Source of the DNA: Bacteroidales bacterium UBA3289
GTDB lineage: Bacteria; Bacteroidota; Bacteroidia; Bacteroidales; UBA932
Direction: 5' to 3'
Length of the DNA: 51,417 nucleotides
Assembly (NCBI GenBank): GCA_002361625.1
Contig: DETL01000033.1
Span: 1-51,417 of the forward strand
Shown in pieces: positions 24,350-33,285 of the stretch. The notes beneath the pieces were generated by a model, which worked only from the letters and a program-made list of their open reading frames with translations, was not told the origin of the DNA and searched no databases. How positions within the stretch are numbered: position 1 is the first letter of the stretch; each line of letters opens with the position of its first letter. The translations under genes were made by a program, and so were the position numbers.

Positions 24350-24381
24350 AAGGGAGCCGGGGGTGATACCCCGACTCCCTT
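24350..24381 (+). terminator. Strong intercistronic hairpin before uxaC
   Basis: The stem pairs AAGGGAG (24350-24356) with CTCCCTT (24375-24381) and CGGGG (24358-24362) with CCCCG (24369-24373), with one C/A mismatch and a six-base loop. No run of T follows. It could be a weak terminator, or a stabilising or processing hairpin between the surface and cytoplasmic halves of the locus. Confidence 0.6.
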
Positions 24382-24403
24382 CCAATCTAAAACACAAAAA
24401 GAT

Positions 24404-25819
24404 ATGAGTTTTATCAACCCTGACTTCATGCTCCAGACGGAGACCGCTAAGAAACTGTACCATGAGCACGCGGAGAAGATGCCCATCATCGATTACCATT
24501 GCCACCTTGTGCCGCAGCAGATCGCGGAGAACATCCAGTTCCGCGACATCACGCAGCTTTGGCTTGTGGACGGTCACTATGGAGACCACTACAAGTGGCG
24601 TGCGATGCGCGCGAACGGCGTTTCCGAGGACTATCTCACCGGCGGCAAGCATACCGCCTGGGAGACCTTCGAGAAATGGGCGGAGACCGTTCCCTATACC
24701 ATGAGAAACCCGTTGTATCACTGGACGCACCTGGAACTGAGCCGCGTGTTCGGCATCGACAAGCTCCTGTGCCCGGCGACGGCGAAAGAGATCTTCGAGG
24801 AGTGCAATGCCAAGCTCGCCACGGAGGAATTCCGCGGCCAGGCGCTCATCAAGCGGTTCAACGTGAAGGTGGTCTGCACCACCGACGATCCGGCAGACGA
24901 CCTCCGCTACCACAAACAGATTGCGGAGCATCCTTTCGGAACGAAGGTGATCCCGGCCTGGCGTCCGGACAAGGCGATGGCGATCGAGAACCCGAAGGCG
25001 TACAAGGCCTATCTGGAACAGCTCGGCGAGGCCGCCGGCATGGAGATCGACTCCTATGCGGACCTGCAGGAAGCCCTCCAGAAACGGCATGATTTCTTTG
25101 CCTCCATGGGCTGCAAACTCTCCGACCACGGTCTGGAGAACTTCTACAGCGCCGACTACAAGGAGATCGAGATTGAACTGATTTTCAAGAAGGTCCTGAT
25201 GGGCATTGCTCCGAATGCGAAGGCACTGGAGAAGTTCCGGAGCGCTTTCCTCTATGACCAGGCCGTCATGGATGCCGAGGCCGGCTGGGCTCAGCAGTTC
25301 CATATCGGTGCCATTCGGAACAACAATTCCAAGATGTTCGCCGAGGTGGGTGCCGATACCGGCTACGATGCGATCCATGACCTGGAGATTGCGGCGGCAG
25401 GTCATCGTTTCTTCGACCGCCTTACCCTGGCCGGCAAGCTGGCGAAGACCATCCTCTACTGCCTGAATCCGAAGGACAACGCGGTCATGATGACCATGGC
25501 CTACACCTTCAACGATGGGACCGTTCCCGGCAAGATGCAGTTCGGTTCGGGCTGGTGGTTCCTGGATCAGGAAGTGGGCATGCGCCGTCAGTTGGATTCC
25601 CTCTCGAACCTCGGCCTCCTGAGCCGCTTCGTGGGCATGCTGACGGACAGCCGCAGCTTCATCAGCTACCCGCGTCACGAGTATTTCCGCCGCATCCTCT
25701 GCGACGTGATCGGCAAGGACGTGGAAACCGGAAAGCTCCCGGCTTCCGAGATGGCTTTCATCGGCCAGATGGTGGAGGACATCTGCTACAACAACGCCGA
25801 CAAATACTTCCAGTTCTAG
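24404..25819 (+). CDS. uxaC: Glucuronate/galacturonate isomerase
   Basis: The 471-residue protein is a metal-dependent amidohydrolase-fold isomerase. The N-terminal IIDYHCHLVP holds the two metal-binding His residues, and the body shows the family segments WLVDGHYGDHYKWRAMRANG, TTDDPADDL, GAIRNNN and SRSFISYPRHEYFRR. It converts D-galacturonate to D-tagaturonate (and glucuronate to fructuronate) in the cytoplasm. It is one base from uxaA and opens the cytoplasmic block that follows the intercistronic hairpin. No separate promoter is evident. Confidence 0.97.
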   Translation: MSFINPDFMLQTETAKKLYHEHAEKMPIIDYHCHLVPQQIAENIQFRDITQLWLVDGHYGDHYKWRAMRANGVSEDYLTGGKHTAWETFEKWAETVPYTMRNPLYHWTHLELSRVFGIDKLLCPATAKEIFEECNAKLATEEFRGQALIKRFNVKVVCTTDDPADDLRYHKQIAEHPFGTKVIPAWRPDKAMAIENPKAYKAYLEQLGEAAGMEIDSYADLQEALQKRHDFFASMGCKLSDHGLENFYSADYKEIEIELIFKKVLMGIAPNAKALEKFRSAFLYDQAVMDAEAGWAQQFHIGAIRNNNSKMFAEVGADTGYDAIHDLEIAAAGHRFFDRLTLAGKLAKTILYCLNPKDNAVMMTMAYTFNDGTVPGKMQFGSGWWFLDQEVGMRRQLDSLSNLGLLSRFVGMLTDSRSFISYPRHEYFRRILCDVIGKDVETGKLPASEMAFIGQMVEDICYNNADKYFQF

Positions 25820-25820
25820 T

Positions 25821-27380
25821 ATGGATTATATCAAGATCAATCCCTCCGACAACGTCGCCGTCGCCCTCCAGGACCTGTCGAAAGGTACCCGGGTGGAAGG
25901 TGTCACCCTGTCGATGGACATTCCCCGCGGACACAAGATTGTCCTCCGGGACCTCCGGGCCGGGGAGCATGTCATCAAGTACGGCTATCCGATCGGCCAT
26001 GTGACCCGAGACGCGGCCGCCGGGACGATGGTGGACCACACCTGCATCAAGACGAACCTGGAAGGCCTCCTGGAGTACAAGTACGAACCGTCTTTCGACC
26101 CCGCTGAAGCGGATGCGCCGGCTTTGGGCCTCCGCGGACTAAAACTTTTTGCCGCTGAAAAATGCGACAAAAAGTTTTGTCCGACTCCGGCCGGATCAAA
26201 GCCGGTGTGCTTTAAAGGATTCCGTCGGGCCGACGGGCAGGTGGGCATCCGCAACCAGATCTGGGTGATCCCCACCGTGGGCTGCGTGAACGGCATCTGC
26301 CAGCAGATCGTGGACCGCTTCAAGGCCGAGGTCGCCGGGAAGGAGGGAAGTGTCGATGCCATCGTCGCCTTCCCGCACAACTACGGCTGTTCCCAGCTGG
26401 GGTATGACCACGAGAACACCCGGACGGTTCTGGCCGACATGGTGCATCATCCCAACGCCGGCGGCGTGCTGGTGGTGAGTCTCGGCTGCGAGAACAACCA
26501 GCTGGACGCCTTCAGTGAACTGGTGGGGCCGGTCGATGGATCCCGCGTCCGGATGTTCAAGACCCAGGAAGTGAAGGACGAGGTGGAATACGGCCTGCAG
26601 CAGCTCCGGGAGATTTTTGCCGTCTGTTCGAAGGACGAGCGCGAAGACGTTCCGGTGTCGGAACTCCGCGTCGGCCTCAAATGCGGCGGCTCCGACGGCC
26701 TTTCCGGCATCACGGCGAATCCGCTCCTGGGCGTGTTCTCCGACTGGATCGTCGCCCAGGGCGGTACGACCATCCTGACCGAGGTCCCCGAGATGTTCGG
26801 TGCCGAGACCATCCTGATGAACCGCTGCCAGGACGAGGCCACCTTCGACAAGACCGTCCACCTGATCAACGACTTCAAGGAATATTTCATGAAGCAGGGC
26901 ATGCCGGTGTATGAGAATCCTTCCCCCGGCAACAAGGCAGGCGGCATCTCCACCCTCGAGGAAAAGTCCCTCGGCTGTACGCAGAAGTGCGGACAGAGCC
27001 TTGTACGCGGTGTCCTGAAATATGGTGAACGCCTGAGCGTCAAGGGCTTGAACCTTCTTAGCGCTCCGGGTAACGACCTCGTCGCCTCGACGGCCCTCGC
27101 CGCTTCCGGCTGCCAGATCGTCCTGTTCACCACCGGCCGCGGCACGCCGTTCGGGAGCTTCGTCCCCACGATGAAGATCTCCACGAACACCCCGCTGGCG
27201 ACCAACAAGCCGGGCTGGATCGACTTCAACGCCGGCGTCCTCGCGCAGGACGAGTCCATGGATTCCGTCGCCGCCCGTTTCATCGACTTCGTCCTCGCGG
27301 CCGCCTCCGGCGAACCCGTCAACAACGAGAAGAACGGCTATCGCGAGATCGCCATTTTCAAACAGGGAGTAACATTATAA
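25821..27380 (+). CDS. uxaA: Altronate dehydratase with an in-frame linker insertion
   Basis: The 519-residue protein joins an N-terminal SAF-type UxaA domain (about 1-90) to the main dehydratase domain (about 130-519). The latter has PTVGCVNGICQQIV, the FPHNYGCSQLG segment and LKCGGSDGLSG, with Cys residues expected to hold the metal. It dehydrates D-altronate to KDG. Between the domains, residues about 105-128 (GLKLFAAEKCDKKFCP and onward) look foreign: the DNA there forms a large inverted repeat, and the protein is about 20 residues longer than I would expect. The frame is kept, so the enzyme is probably functional. Confidence 0.95.
   Translation: MDYIKINPSDNVAVALQDLSKGTRVEGVTLSMDIPRGHKIVLRDLRAGEHVIKYGYPIGHVTRDAAAGTMVDHTCIKTNLEGLLEYKYEPSFDPAEADAPALGLRGLKLFAAEKCDKKFCPTPAGSKPVCFKGFRRADGQVGIRNQIWVIPTVGCVNGICQQIVDRFKAEVAGKEGSVDAIVAFPHNYGCSQLGYDHENTRTVLADMVHHPNAGGVLVVSLGCENNQLDAFSELVGPVDGSRVRMFKTQEVKDEVEYGLQQLREIFAVCSKDEREDVPVSELRVGLKCGGSDGLSGITANPLLGVFSDWIVAQGGTTILTEVPEMFGAETILMNRCQDEATFDKTVHLINDFKEYFMKQGMPVYENPSPGNKAGGISTLEEKSLGCTQKCGQSLVRGVLKYGERLSVKGLNLLSAPGNDLVASTALAASGCQIVLFTTGRGTPFGSFVPTMKISTNTPLATNKPGWIDFNAGVLAQDESMDSVAARFIDFVLAAASGEPVNNEKNGYREIAIFKQGVTL
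26141..26178. repeat. In-frame palindromic element inside uxaA
   Basis: AAAACTTTTTG (26141-26151) is a perfect inverted repeat of CAAAAAGTTTT (26168-26178). The stem continues inward by three pairs after one mismatch, leaving the loop TGAAAAAT. A second small hairpin (CCGGC 26187-26191, GCCGG 26201-26205) follows. Its AT-rich composition contrasts with the GC-rich gene. Confidence 0.8.
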
Positions 27381-27389
27381 AACACAGAT

Positions 27390-28832
27390 ATGGAAAGATT
27401 AAACAGAACTTCCGCCCCGCAGGCGAAACAGTACACCGAAAAGGTCATCCAGTTCGGTGAAGGCAACTTCCTCCGCGCGTTTATCGAGTGGATTATCTGG
27501 AAGACCAACCAGAAAACCGATTTCAACGCCTCCGTGGTCGTCGTCCAGCCTATCGAGAAGGGCATGGTCGGCTGGCTCAACGAGCAGGACGGCCTCTATC
27601 ACCTGAACCTCCAGGGCCTCCAGGACGGACAGCCCGTGGACAGCGTGGACCTGATCGACGTCATCAGCCGGGGCATCAATCCCTACGAGGACTTCCAGGC
27701 CTATCTGAAGCTCGCCGAGCAGCCGGAAATGCGCTTCGTCATCTCCAACACCACCGAGGCGGGCATCGCCTTCGATCCGGCCTGCAAGCTGGACGATGCG
27801 CCGGCTTCCTCCTATCCGGGCAAGCTCACCCAGCTCCTCTATCACCGCTACCAGCACTTCAATGGAGCGATGGACAAGGGCTTCATCATCTTCCCTTGCG
27901 AGCTGATCTTCGAGAACGGCAAGCACCTGAAGGAGTGCATCCGCCAGTACATCGACCTGTGGAACCTCGGGGAAGGTTTCCGGAACTGGTTCGAGAACGC
28001 GTGCGGTGTGTACAGCACCCTCGTGGACCGCATCGTCCCGGGTTATCCGCGCGATACCGCCGCGCAGCTGTGCGAGCGTGCCGGCTATGACGACCATCTG
28101 CTGGACAAGGCCGAGATATTCCATCTCTGGGTCATCGAGGCCCCGAAGGAAGTCGCCGCCGAGTTCCCGGCCGACAAGGCAGGCCTTCACGTGCTCTTCG
28201 TCCCGTCCGAGGCTCCGTACCATGAGCGGAAGGTGACCCTTCTGAACGGTCCGCACACCGTGCTTTCGCCGGTGGGCTACCTGAGCGGCCTGGATACCGT
28301 GAAGGAATGCTGCGAGGATCCCGAAGTGGGCCCGTTCGTGAAGAAGGTCATGTTCGAGGAGCTTCTCCCGACCTGCAATCTCCCGAAGGACGAGCTGGAG
28401 AAGTTCGGCTGCGACGTGATGGAGCGCTTCCGCAACCCGTTCGTGAAGCATTTCGTGACGAGCATCATGCTCAATTCCTTCCCGAAGTTCAAGACCCGCG
28501 ACCTGCCCGGCCTCAAGACCTATCTCGAGCGTAAGGGCGAACTTCCCAAGGGCATCGTCCTGGGCCTCGCCGCCATCTGCACCTACTACAAGGGCGGCAA
28601 GCGCGGGGATGTGGACATCGTCCCGAACGACGATCCCAAGATCATCGAACTCCTCCAGAACCTCTGGGCGACCGGCGATGTCCGGAAAGTGGCCGAGGGT
28701 GTCCTGGCCGACGACTTCATCTGGGGCGAGGACCTCAATGCCGTTCCCGGCCTGACCGACCTCCTCGCCGCCGACCTTGCCCTGATCCAGGCCGAAGGCA
28801 TGCGCGCCGCCGTGAAAACAGTAATTGCATAA
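27390..28832 (+). CDS. uxaB: Tagaturonate reductase (altronate oxidoreductase)
   Basis: The 480-residue protein belongs to the mannitol dehydrogenase/polyol-specific long-chain family. The segment VIQFGEGNFLRAF near the N-terminus is the nucleotide-binding region, and the C-terminal domain contains NPFVKHFVTSIMLNSFPKFK, a signature of UxaB. It reduces D-tagaturonate to D-altronate with NADH. It sits between uxaA and the transporter gene with gaps of 9 and 4 bp. Confidence 0.95.
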   Translation: MERLNRTSAPQAKQYTEKVIQFGEGNFLRAFIEWIIWKTNQKTDFNASVVVVQPIEKGMVGWLNEQDGLYHLNLQGLQDGQPVDSVDLIDVISRGINPYEDFQAYLKLAEQPEMRFVISNTTEAGIAFDPACKLDDAPASSYPGKLTQLLYHRYQHFNGAMDKGFIIFPCELIFENGKHLKECIRQYIDLWNLGEGFRNWFENACGVYSTLVDRIVPGYPRDTAAQLCERAGYDDHLLDKAEIFHLWVIEAPKEVAAEFPADKAGLHVLFVPSEAPYHERKVTLLNGPHTVLSPVGYLSGLDTVKECCEDPEVGPFVKKVMFEELLPTCNLPKDELEKFGCDVMERFRNPFVKHFVTSIMLNSFPKFKTRDLPGLKTYLERKGELPKGIVLGLAAICTYYKGGKRGDVDIVPNDDPKIIELLQNLWATGDVRKVAEGVLADDFIWGEDLNAVPGLTDLLAADLALIQAEGMRAAVKTVIA

Positions 28833-28836
28833 AGAT

Positions 28837-30291
28837 ATGGGTGAAACACAGAAAAAACTGATGACCAACTGGCGCTGGTGGCTGTGTTCGCTGCTGTTCG
28901 TGGCAACGACCGTCAACTACCTGGACCGCCAGGTCCTGTCCCTCACGTACGAGGAGTTCATCAAGCCGGAATTCCACTGGACGGATGCCAATTACGGAAC
29001 CATCACCTCGTTCTTCTCCATCTTCTACGCCATTTGTTGCCTGTTCGCGGGCAAGTTCGTGGACTGGATGGGCACCAAGAAGGGCTATCTGATTTCCATC
29101 GGCGTGTGGTCCGCCGGCGCGTGCCTCCATGCCGCTTGCGGCTGGGCGACGGCCCACCTGACCGGTCTGGACAGCGTAGCCGCCATGCGTGCCGTGGAGG
29201 TGGGCAGCAAGGCCGCCCTGGCCGTATCCACGACTTCCGTGTACCTGTTCCTCCTGTGCCGGGGTATCCTGGCCCTCGGTGAATCCGGCAACTTCCCGGC
29301 CGCCATCAAGGTGACGGCGGAGTATTTCCCGAAGAAGGACCGCGCTTTCGCGACCTCCATCTTCAATGCCGGCGCCTCTGTGGGCGCGCTGGCCGCTCCG
29401 CTGCTGATCCCGCCGCTGGCCGTCAAGTTCGGCTGGGAATGGGCCTTCATCATCATCGGCGGCCTGGGCTTCATCTGGATGTTCTTCTGGGCCTTCATGT
29501 ATGAAAAGCCCGAGAAGAGCAAGCAAGTGAATGAGGCCGAGCTGGAGTACATCCACCAGGACGACGCCGCCGAGGCGGCCGAGAAGGCTGCCCTGGCCGA
29601 GGAGAAGTCCATCCCGATGCTCCAGTGCTTCAAGTACAAGCAGACCTGGTCCTTCATCGCCGGCAAGTTCTTCACCGACGGCGTGTGGTGGTTCTTCCTG
29701 TTCTGGGCGCCTTCCTATTTCAGCAACCAGTTCAACGCTCCCGCGACTTCCGGTCTGGGCCAGGGCCTGATCTTCACGCTCTACGCCATCGTGACCGTGA
29801 TCTCCATCTTCGGCGGCTATCTGCCCAAGATCTTCGTGGAAAAGAAGGGGATGAACCCGTATGCGGGCCGCATGCTCGCCATGCTCATCTTCGCCTTCTT
29901 CCCGATCGCCGCGCTCTTTGCGCAGCCGCTGGGCGTGAACCTGAACTCCCCGTGGTGGCCGGCCATCCTGATCGGCCTGGCCGGTGCGGGCCATCAGGCC
30001 TGGAGCGCGAACCTGTTCTCCACCATCGGCGACATGTTCCCGAAGAGCACCATCGCCACCATCACCGGCATCGGTGCCATGGCGGGCGGCGTGGGCTCCA
30101 TGATCATCCAGAAAGTGGCGGGTAACCTGTTTACCTATGCGGAGAACGCCGGATCCGCTTTCCACTTCCTCGGATTCGAGGGCAAGCCGGCCGGCTACTT
30201 CGTGATGTTCTGCTTCTGCGGTGTGGCCTACCTCATCGCCTGGGCCATCATGAAGGCACTGGTTCCGAAGTACAAGCCCATCGAACTGTAG
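28837..30291 (+). CDS. exuT: MFS hexuronate transporter, ExuT type
   Basis: The 484-residue protein has about 12 hydrophobic helices and the anion:cation symporter signature. The first helix ends in NYLDRQVLS, followed by TITSFFSIFYAICCLFAGKF and the conserved GKFVDWMGTKKG loop between helices 2 and 3. It should carry galacturonate across the inner membrane by proton symport. The ATG at 28837 (MGETQKKL) is preferred over a TTG four codons earlier that lies inside uxaB. It is the last gene of the locus and is followed by a strong terminator. Confidence 0.92.
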   Translation: MGETQKKLMTNWRWWLCSLLFVATTVNYLDRQVLSLTYEEFIKPEFHWTDANYGTITSFFSIFYAICCLFAGKFVDWMGTKKGYLISIGVWSAGACLHAACGWATAHLTGLDSVAAMRAVEVGSKAALAVSTTSVYLFLLCRGILALGESGNFPAAIKVTAEYFPKKDRAFATSIFNAGASVGALAAPLLIPPLAVKFGWEWAFIIIGGLGFIWMFFWAFMYEKPEKSKQVNEAELEYIHQDDAAEAAEKAALAEEKSIPMLQCFKYKQTWSFIAGKFFTDGVWWFFLFWAPSYFSNQFNAPATSGLGQGLIFTLYAIVTVISIFGGYLPKIFVEKKGMNPYAGRMLAMLIFAFFPIAALFAQPLGVNLNSPWWPAILIGLAGAGHQAWSANLFSTIGDMFPKSTIATITGIGAMAGGVGSMIIQKVAGNLFTYAENAGSAFHFLGFEGKPAGYFVMFCFCGVAYLIAWAIMKALVPKYKPIEL

Positions 30292-30312
30292 CGTCTTCCG
30301 TCTCTTGAAATA

Positions 30313-30350
30313 AGACCCGTGCACTGCCTTGGTGCGCGGGTTTATTATTT
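30313..30350 (+). terminator. Intrinsic terminator at the end of the pectin locus
   Basis: ACCCGTGCAC (30315-30324) pairs with GTGCGCGGGT (30332-30341) with one G-U pair and a seven-base loop, followed by TTATTATTT. It also overlaps the end of the convergent xerD gene and may stop both transcripts. Confidence 0.85.
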
Positions 30351-31223
30351 ATTCCGGGGATGGTGCTCCAGGATGGCGGCCTGCCAGGTGGAGGAGTCGA
30401 TGTGGGTGTAGATCTCGGTGGTGAGGATGGATTCGTGGCCCAGCATCTCCTGGACGAGACGCAGGTCGGCCCCGCCTTCGATGAGGTGGGTGGCGAAGGA
30501 GTGGCGGAAGGTGTGCGGAGAGATCTCCTTGTGGATGCCGGCGGCCATCGCCTGTTCCTTCACGAGGTTGAAGACGGAAACGCGGCTGAGCGGCCGGCCG
30601 GCCTTGTTCAGGAAGAGCGTGTCCTCGAAAGGACGGGCGGCCGGTTCCGGACGGACCGGAAGATAGTTCCGGATGGCTTCCGCGGCCATTTCCCCGAGGG
30701 GAACGATGCGCTGCTTGTTGCCCTTGCCGACGACATCGACATACCCCTCGTCCAGATGGACATGGGAAATCCTGAGGCCGGTGCATTCGCTCACGCGGAG
30801 GCCGCATCCGTACAGGACTTCCAGGATGGCGCGGCTGCGGAGTCCGGTCGCCGTCTTCGTGTCCACGGAGGAGAGGATGGCATCGACTTCCTCCACCGAC
30901 AGGACGGCGGGAAGGTATTTGCCCAGCTTCGGGGCGTCGATGCGGTCGCAGGGATTCTCCTTCACTTCGCCCTCTTCCACGCACCAGTTGAAGAAAGACC
31001 GGAAAGAGCTGAGCATCCGGGCCTGGGAACGCTTGGCAAGGCCTTTTTCGATCCGTTCCGAGAGATACCGTTCGATCTCGGCCGTGCCGATGTCCGCGGC
31101 CCGGTACCCTTCATAAGCGCCGAGAAGTCCTTCCACATCCCGCGAATAGGACGCCACCGTATTCGGCGACATGCCCCGTTCGATCCGCAGGTAGTTGCGG
31201 TAGTCCTCGGCAATCCGGTTCAT
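30345..31223 (-). CDS. xerD: Tyrosine recombinase, XerD type
   Basis: The 292-residue protein has an N-terminal SAM-like core-binding domain (about 1-85) and a C-terminal catalytic domain. The catalytic residues are visible: Arg in CGLRVSE, Lys in GKGNKQR, HTFRHSFATHL (His, Arg), LGHESI (His) and the nucleophile Tyr in TTEIYTHI. Length and lack of neighbouring mobile genes fit the housekeeping chromosome-dimer resolvase. Its start overlaps the stop of the M49 peptidase gene by one base, so it is probably in the same transcript. XerC rather than XerD cannot be excluded. Confidence 0.88.
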   Translation of the reverse strand: MNRIAEDYRNYLRIERGMSPNTVASYSRDVEGLLGAYEGYRAADIGTAEIERYLSERIEKGLAKRSQARMLSSFRSFFNWCVEEGEVKENPCDRIDAPKLGKYLPAVLSVEEVDAILSSVDTKTATGLRSRAILEVLYGCGLRVSECTGLRISHVHLDEGYVDVVGKGNKQRIVPLGEMAAEAIRNYLPVRPEPAARPFEDTLFLNKAGRPLSRVSVFNLVKEQAMAAGIHKEISPHTFRHSFATHLIEGGADLRLVQEMLGHESILTTEIYTHIDSSTWQAAILEHHPRNK

Positions 31224-33220
31224 CAGAGGGCGCCGTACTTCTTGCCGTACTCGAGCATCTGGCCCAGGTAATCGTCGGTATAGACGACCTCGTAATCGAC
31301 CACGGCCCCGTCCTTGACCACCGGACGGATCTCCGGATTGATGAAGCCGCCGTAGGGCTTGAGGTCCAGGGCCTCGTAGCGGTCCTTGACTTCCTTGTGG
31401 AGGACCGGGTCGATGTGGACGGCATAGGTCTCGATGAGGTTCTTGCCGGCCGCGTAATCGCCTTCGGACTTGATGCGCTGGATCTCGGCGAGGAGTTCGG
31501 CGAAGAGGGCGCGGAGCTTCACGTAGTCGTTCACGACGAAATAGGTCTTCCCGTCACGGACCTTCTTTTCGATGACGTTGTCCGCGGCGCCCTTTTCGTA
31601 GCACCATTCGGCGATGAGTTTGCGGTTCTGCATGTGGGCCTCGGTGTTGGGACGGCCCAGCTCCACGCGGGTGAACTGGACCATGAGGCCGTTGCGGATG
31701 TAATTGTCATATTCCGCCTTGTAGGCCTCCGGGTCGGACATGATGCCCAGCTCCACCATCTTCGGGTCGGCCGTGTAGTAGAGACCGAAGAGGTCCGCGC
31801 GGGCCTCCTCCAGGGCGGAGGCGTATTCGCCCATCGCGGTCGTGCTCACCCCGGGCAGGAGCTGGCCGGAGCCGTGGCCGAGGCACTCGTGCAGGTCGGT
31901 GTGGATCTCATCGGCCACCGTGCCCCATTTCTTGGCGCGGGCGATTTCGGCTTCGTCCCAGGCGAACTCGGCGAGCGTGCTCTTCGGGGATTCCTGGGCG
32001 GAGAGGTCGTAGGTATGGGTGATGTTCGCGATGGTCACGCTCTTGGAACCGTGGTCCTTGCGGATCCAGTCCGCGTTCGGAAGGTTGATGCCGATCGGGG
32101 TGGAAGGATAGCTGTCACCGGCCAGGCACACGGCGTTGATCACCTTGGCGGAAACGCCCTTGACCACGGCTTTGCGGAAGCGCGGATCCACGGGGGAGTG
32201 GTCCTCGAACCACTGGGCGTTGGCGCTGAGCTTCTCCGTCCGGGCCGATGCCTCGAAGTCCTTGATGTTCACGTATCCTTCCCAGGCGCCCTTGCGGCCC
32301 AGCGGGTCATTGTAGTCCTCCACGAAGCCGTTGATGAAATCCACGGTGCCGATGGTGTCCTTCACCCATTCGATGTTGAACGCGTCCCACTTGCGGAGGT
32401 CGCCGGTGCGGTAGTAGTCCACCAGCAGCCCCAGCGCCCGGGCCTGGATGTCATTTTCGGCCACTTCCCGGGCCTTCAGGAGTTCGTCGCAGATGTGTTC
32501 GATGGCGGGGGAGTAGATGCCGCCCACTTTCCAGGGATGTTCCCGGATGACCCCGTCCGGATCCTTGACCACTTTCGTGTTCAGGCCGTAGGAGATGGGC
32601 TGCGGATCCTTCGGGTCCACGATGCCGGCATAGTACTTCTCCACCTCGTCCCGGGTGACGCCGTCATAAAAATTCACGGCGGAGAGGGCGACGATGTCGC
32701 CGGAAGTCTCCGTGGACCGGCGCTGCGGATATCTTTCGGGATTGTAGATGACGTCCAGAAGGTCCTCATCCTCGATGCCAACGGCCTTCAGCAGGCCTTC
32801 AAAGTATGCCTGGGGGCAGGTCGGGAAGAACTTGTCCTCCGCATAGTGATGGTGGATGCCGTTGGAGAAGAACAGGCGCTTCGCATAGACCGTGAAGGCC
32901 TCGAAATCGGCCGTAGAACGGTCTCCCTGGTAGTTTTCGAGAATGTTCTCCACGGCGTGGCGCACGCGGAGGTTGTCCTTGCAGTTCTGGTCCCACAGGA
33001 TGTCGCGGCCCCACTTGGCGGCCTCGGCAAGGTGGTAGGCATATTCCTTCTGGCGAAGGCTCAGGCTGTCCCAGCCGGGAACCTGATAGCGCATGACCTT
33101 GAGGTCCGCGAAGGCATCGACCGTATAGCGGAAGGGCTCTTCCCCTTTCTTCTCCGAGCAGGCGCCGGCCAGGGCGGCGGCTGTTCCCATGAGCATCATC
33201 ATTTGGCAAAAACGTTTCAT
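31223..33220 (-). CDS. Dipeptidyl-peptidase III, family M49 (lipoprotein)
   Basis: The 665-residue protein has the lipobox LAGACSEKK (Cys21). Its zinc site is the M49 motif HECLGH (about residues 444-449), with the third ligand in EEARADLFGLYY some 30 residues later. It removes dipeptides from the N-termini of short peptides. The lipid anchor puts it in the envelope rather than in the cytosol, unlike the eukaryotic enzyme. Together with the divergent C11 peptidase this suggests peptide scavenging. Confidence 0.93.
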   Translation of the reverse strand: MKRFCQMMMLMGTAAALAGACSEKKGEEPFRYTVDAFADLKVMRYQVPGWDSLSLRQKEYAYHLAEAAKWGRDILWDQNCKDNLRVRHAVENILENYQGDRSTADFEAFTVYAKRLFFSNGIHHHYAEDKFFPTCPQAYFEGLLKAVGIEDEDLLDVIYNPERYPQRRSTETSGDIVALSAVNFYDGVTRDEVEKYYAGIVDPKDPQPISYGLNTKVVKDPDGVIREHPWKVGGIYSPAIEHICDELLKAREVAENDIQARALGLLVDYYRTGDLRKWDAFNIEWVKDTIGTVDFINGFVEDYNDPLGRKGAWEGYVNIKDFEASARTEKLSANAQWFEDHSPVDPRFRKAVVKGVSAKVINAVCLAGDSYPSTPIGINLPNADWIRKDHGSKSVTIANITHTYDLSAQESPKSTLAEFAWDEAEIARAKKWGTVADEIHTDLHECLGHGSGQLLPGVSTTAMGEYASALEEARADLFGLYYTADPKMVELGIMSDPEAYKAEYDNYIRNGLMVQFTRVELGRPNTEAHMQNRKLIAEWCYEKGAADNVIEKKVRDGKTYFVVNDYVKLRALFAELLAEIQRIKSEGDYAAGKNLIETYAVHIDPVLHKEVKDRYEALDLKPYGGFINPEIRPVVKDGAVVDYEVVYTDDYLGQMLEYGKKYGAL

Positions 33221-33236
33221 AGGTAGTACATTTGTG

Positions 33237-33264
33237 CAAAAATAGAAATAAATCGTTAACTTTG
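33237..33264. promoter_or_regulatory. Divergent promoters for the M49 and C11 peptidase genes
   Basis: On the minus strand TATTTTTG (33237-33244) lies 16 bp before the M49 ATG. On the plus strand TAACTTTG (33257-33264) lies 21 bp before the C11 ATG, with TTTG at 33231-33234 as a possible -33 element (22-bp spacer). The two polymerase sites overlap and may compete. Confidence 0.6.
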
Positions 33265-33285
33265 TCCGGTTGTACCTGCGTTTTT

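Noticed and set aside
30345..31223. The XerD-type recombinase as integrase of a mobile element
   Set aside because: Length and motifs fit the housekeeping enzyme. No attachment-site repeats, excisionase or phage genes are nearby, and it is coupled to a peptidase gene.
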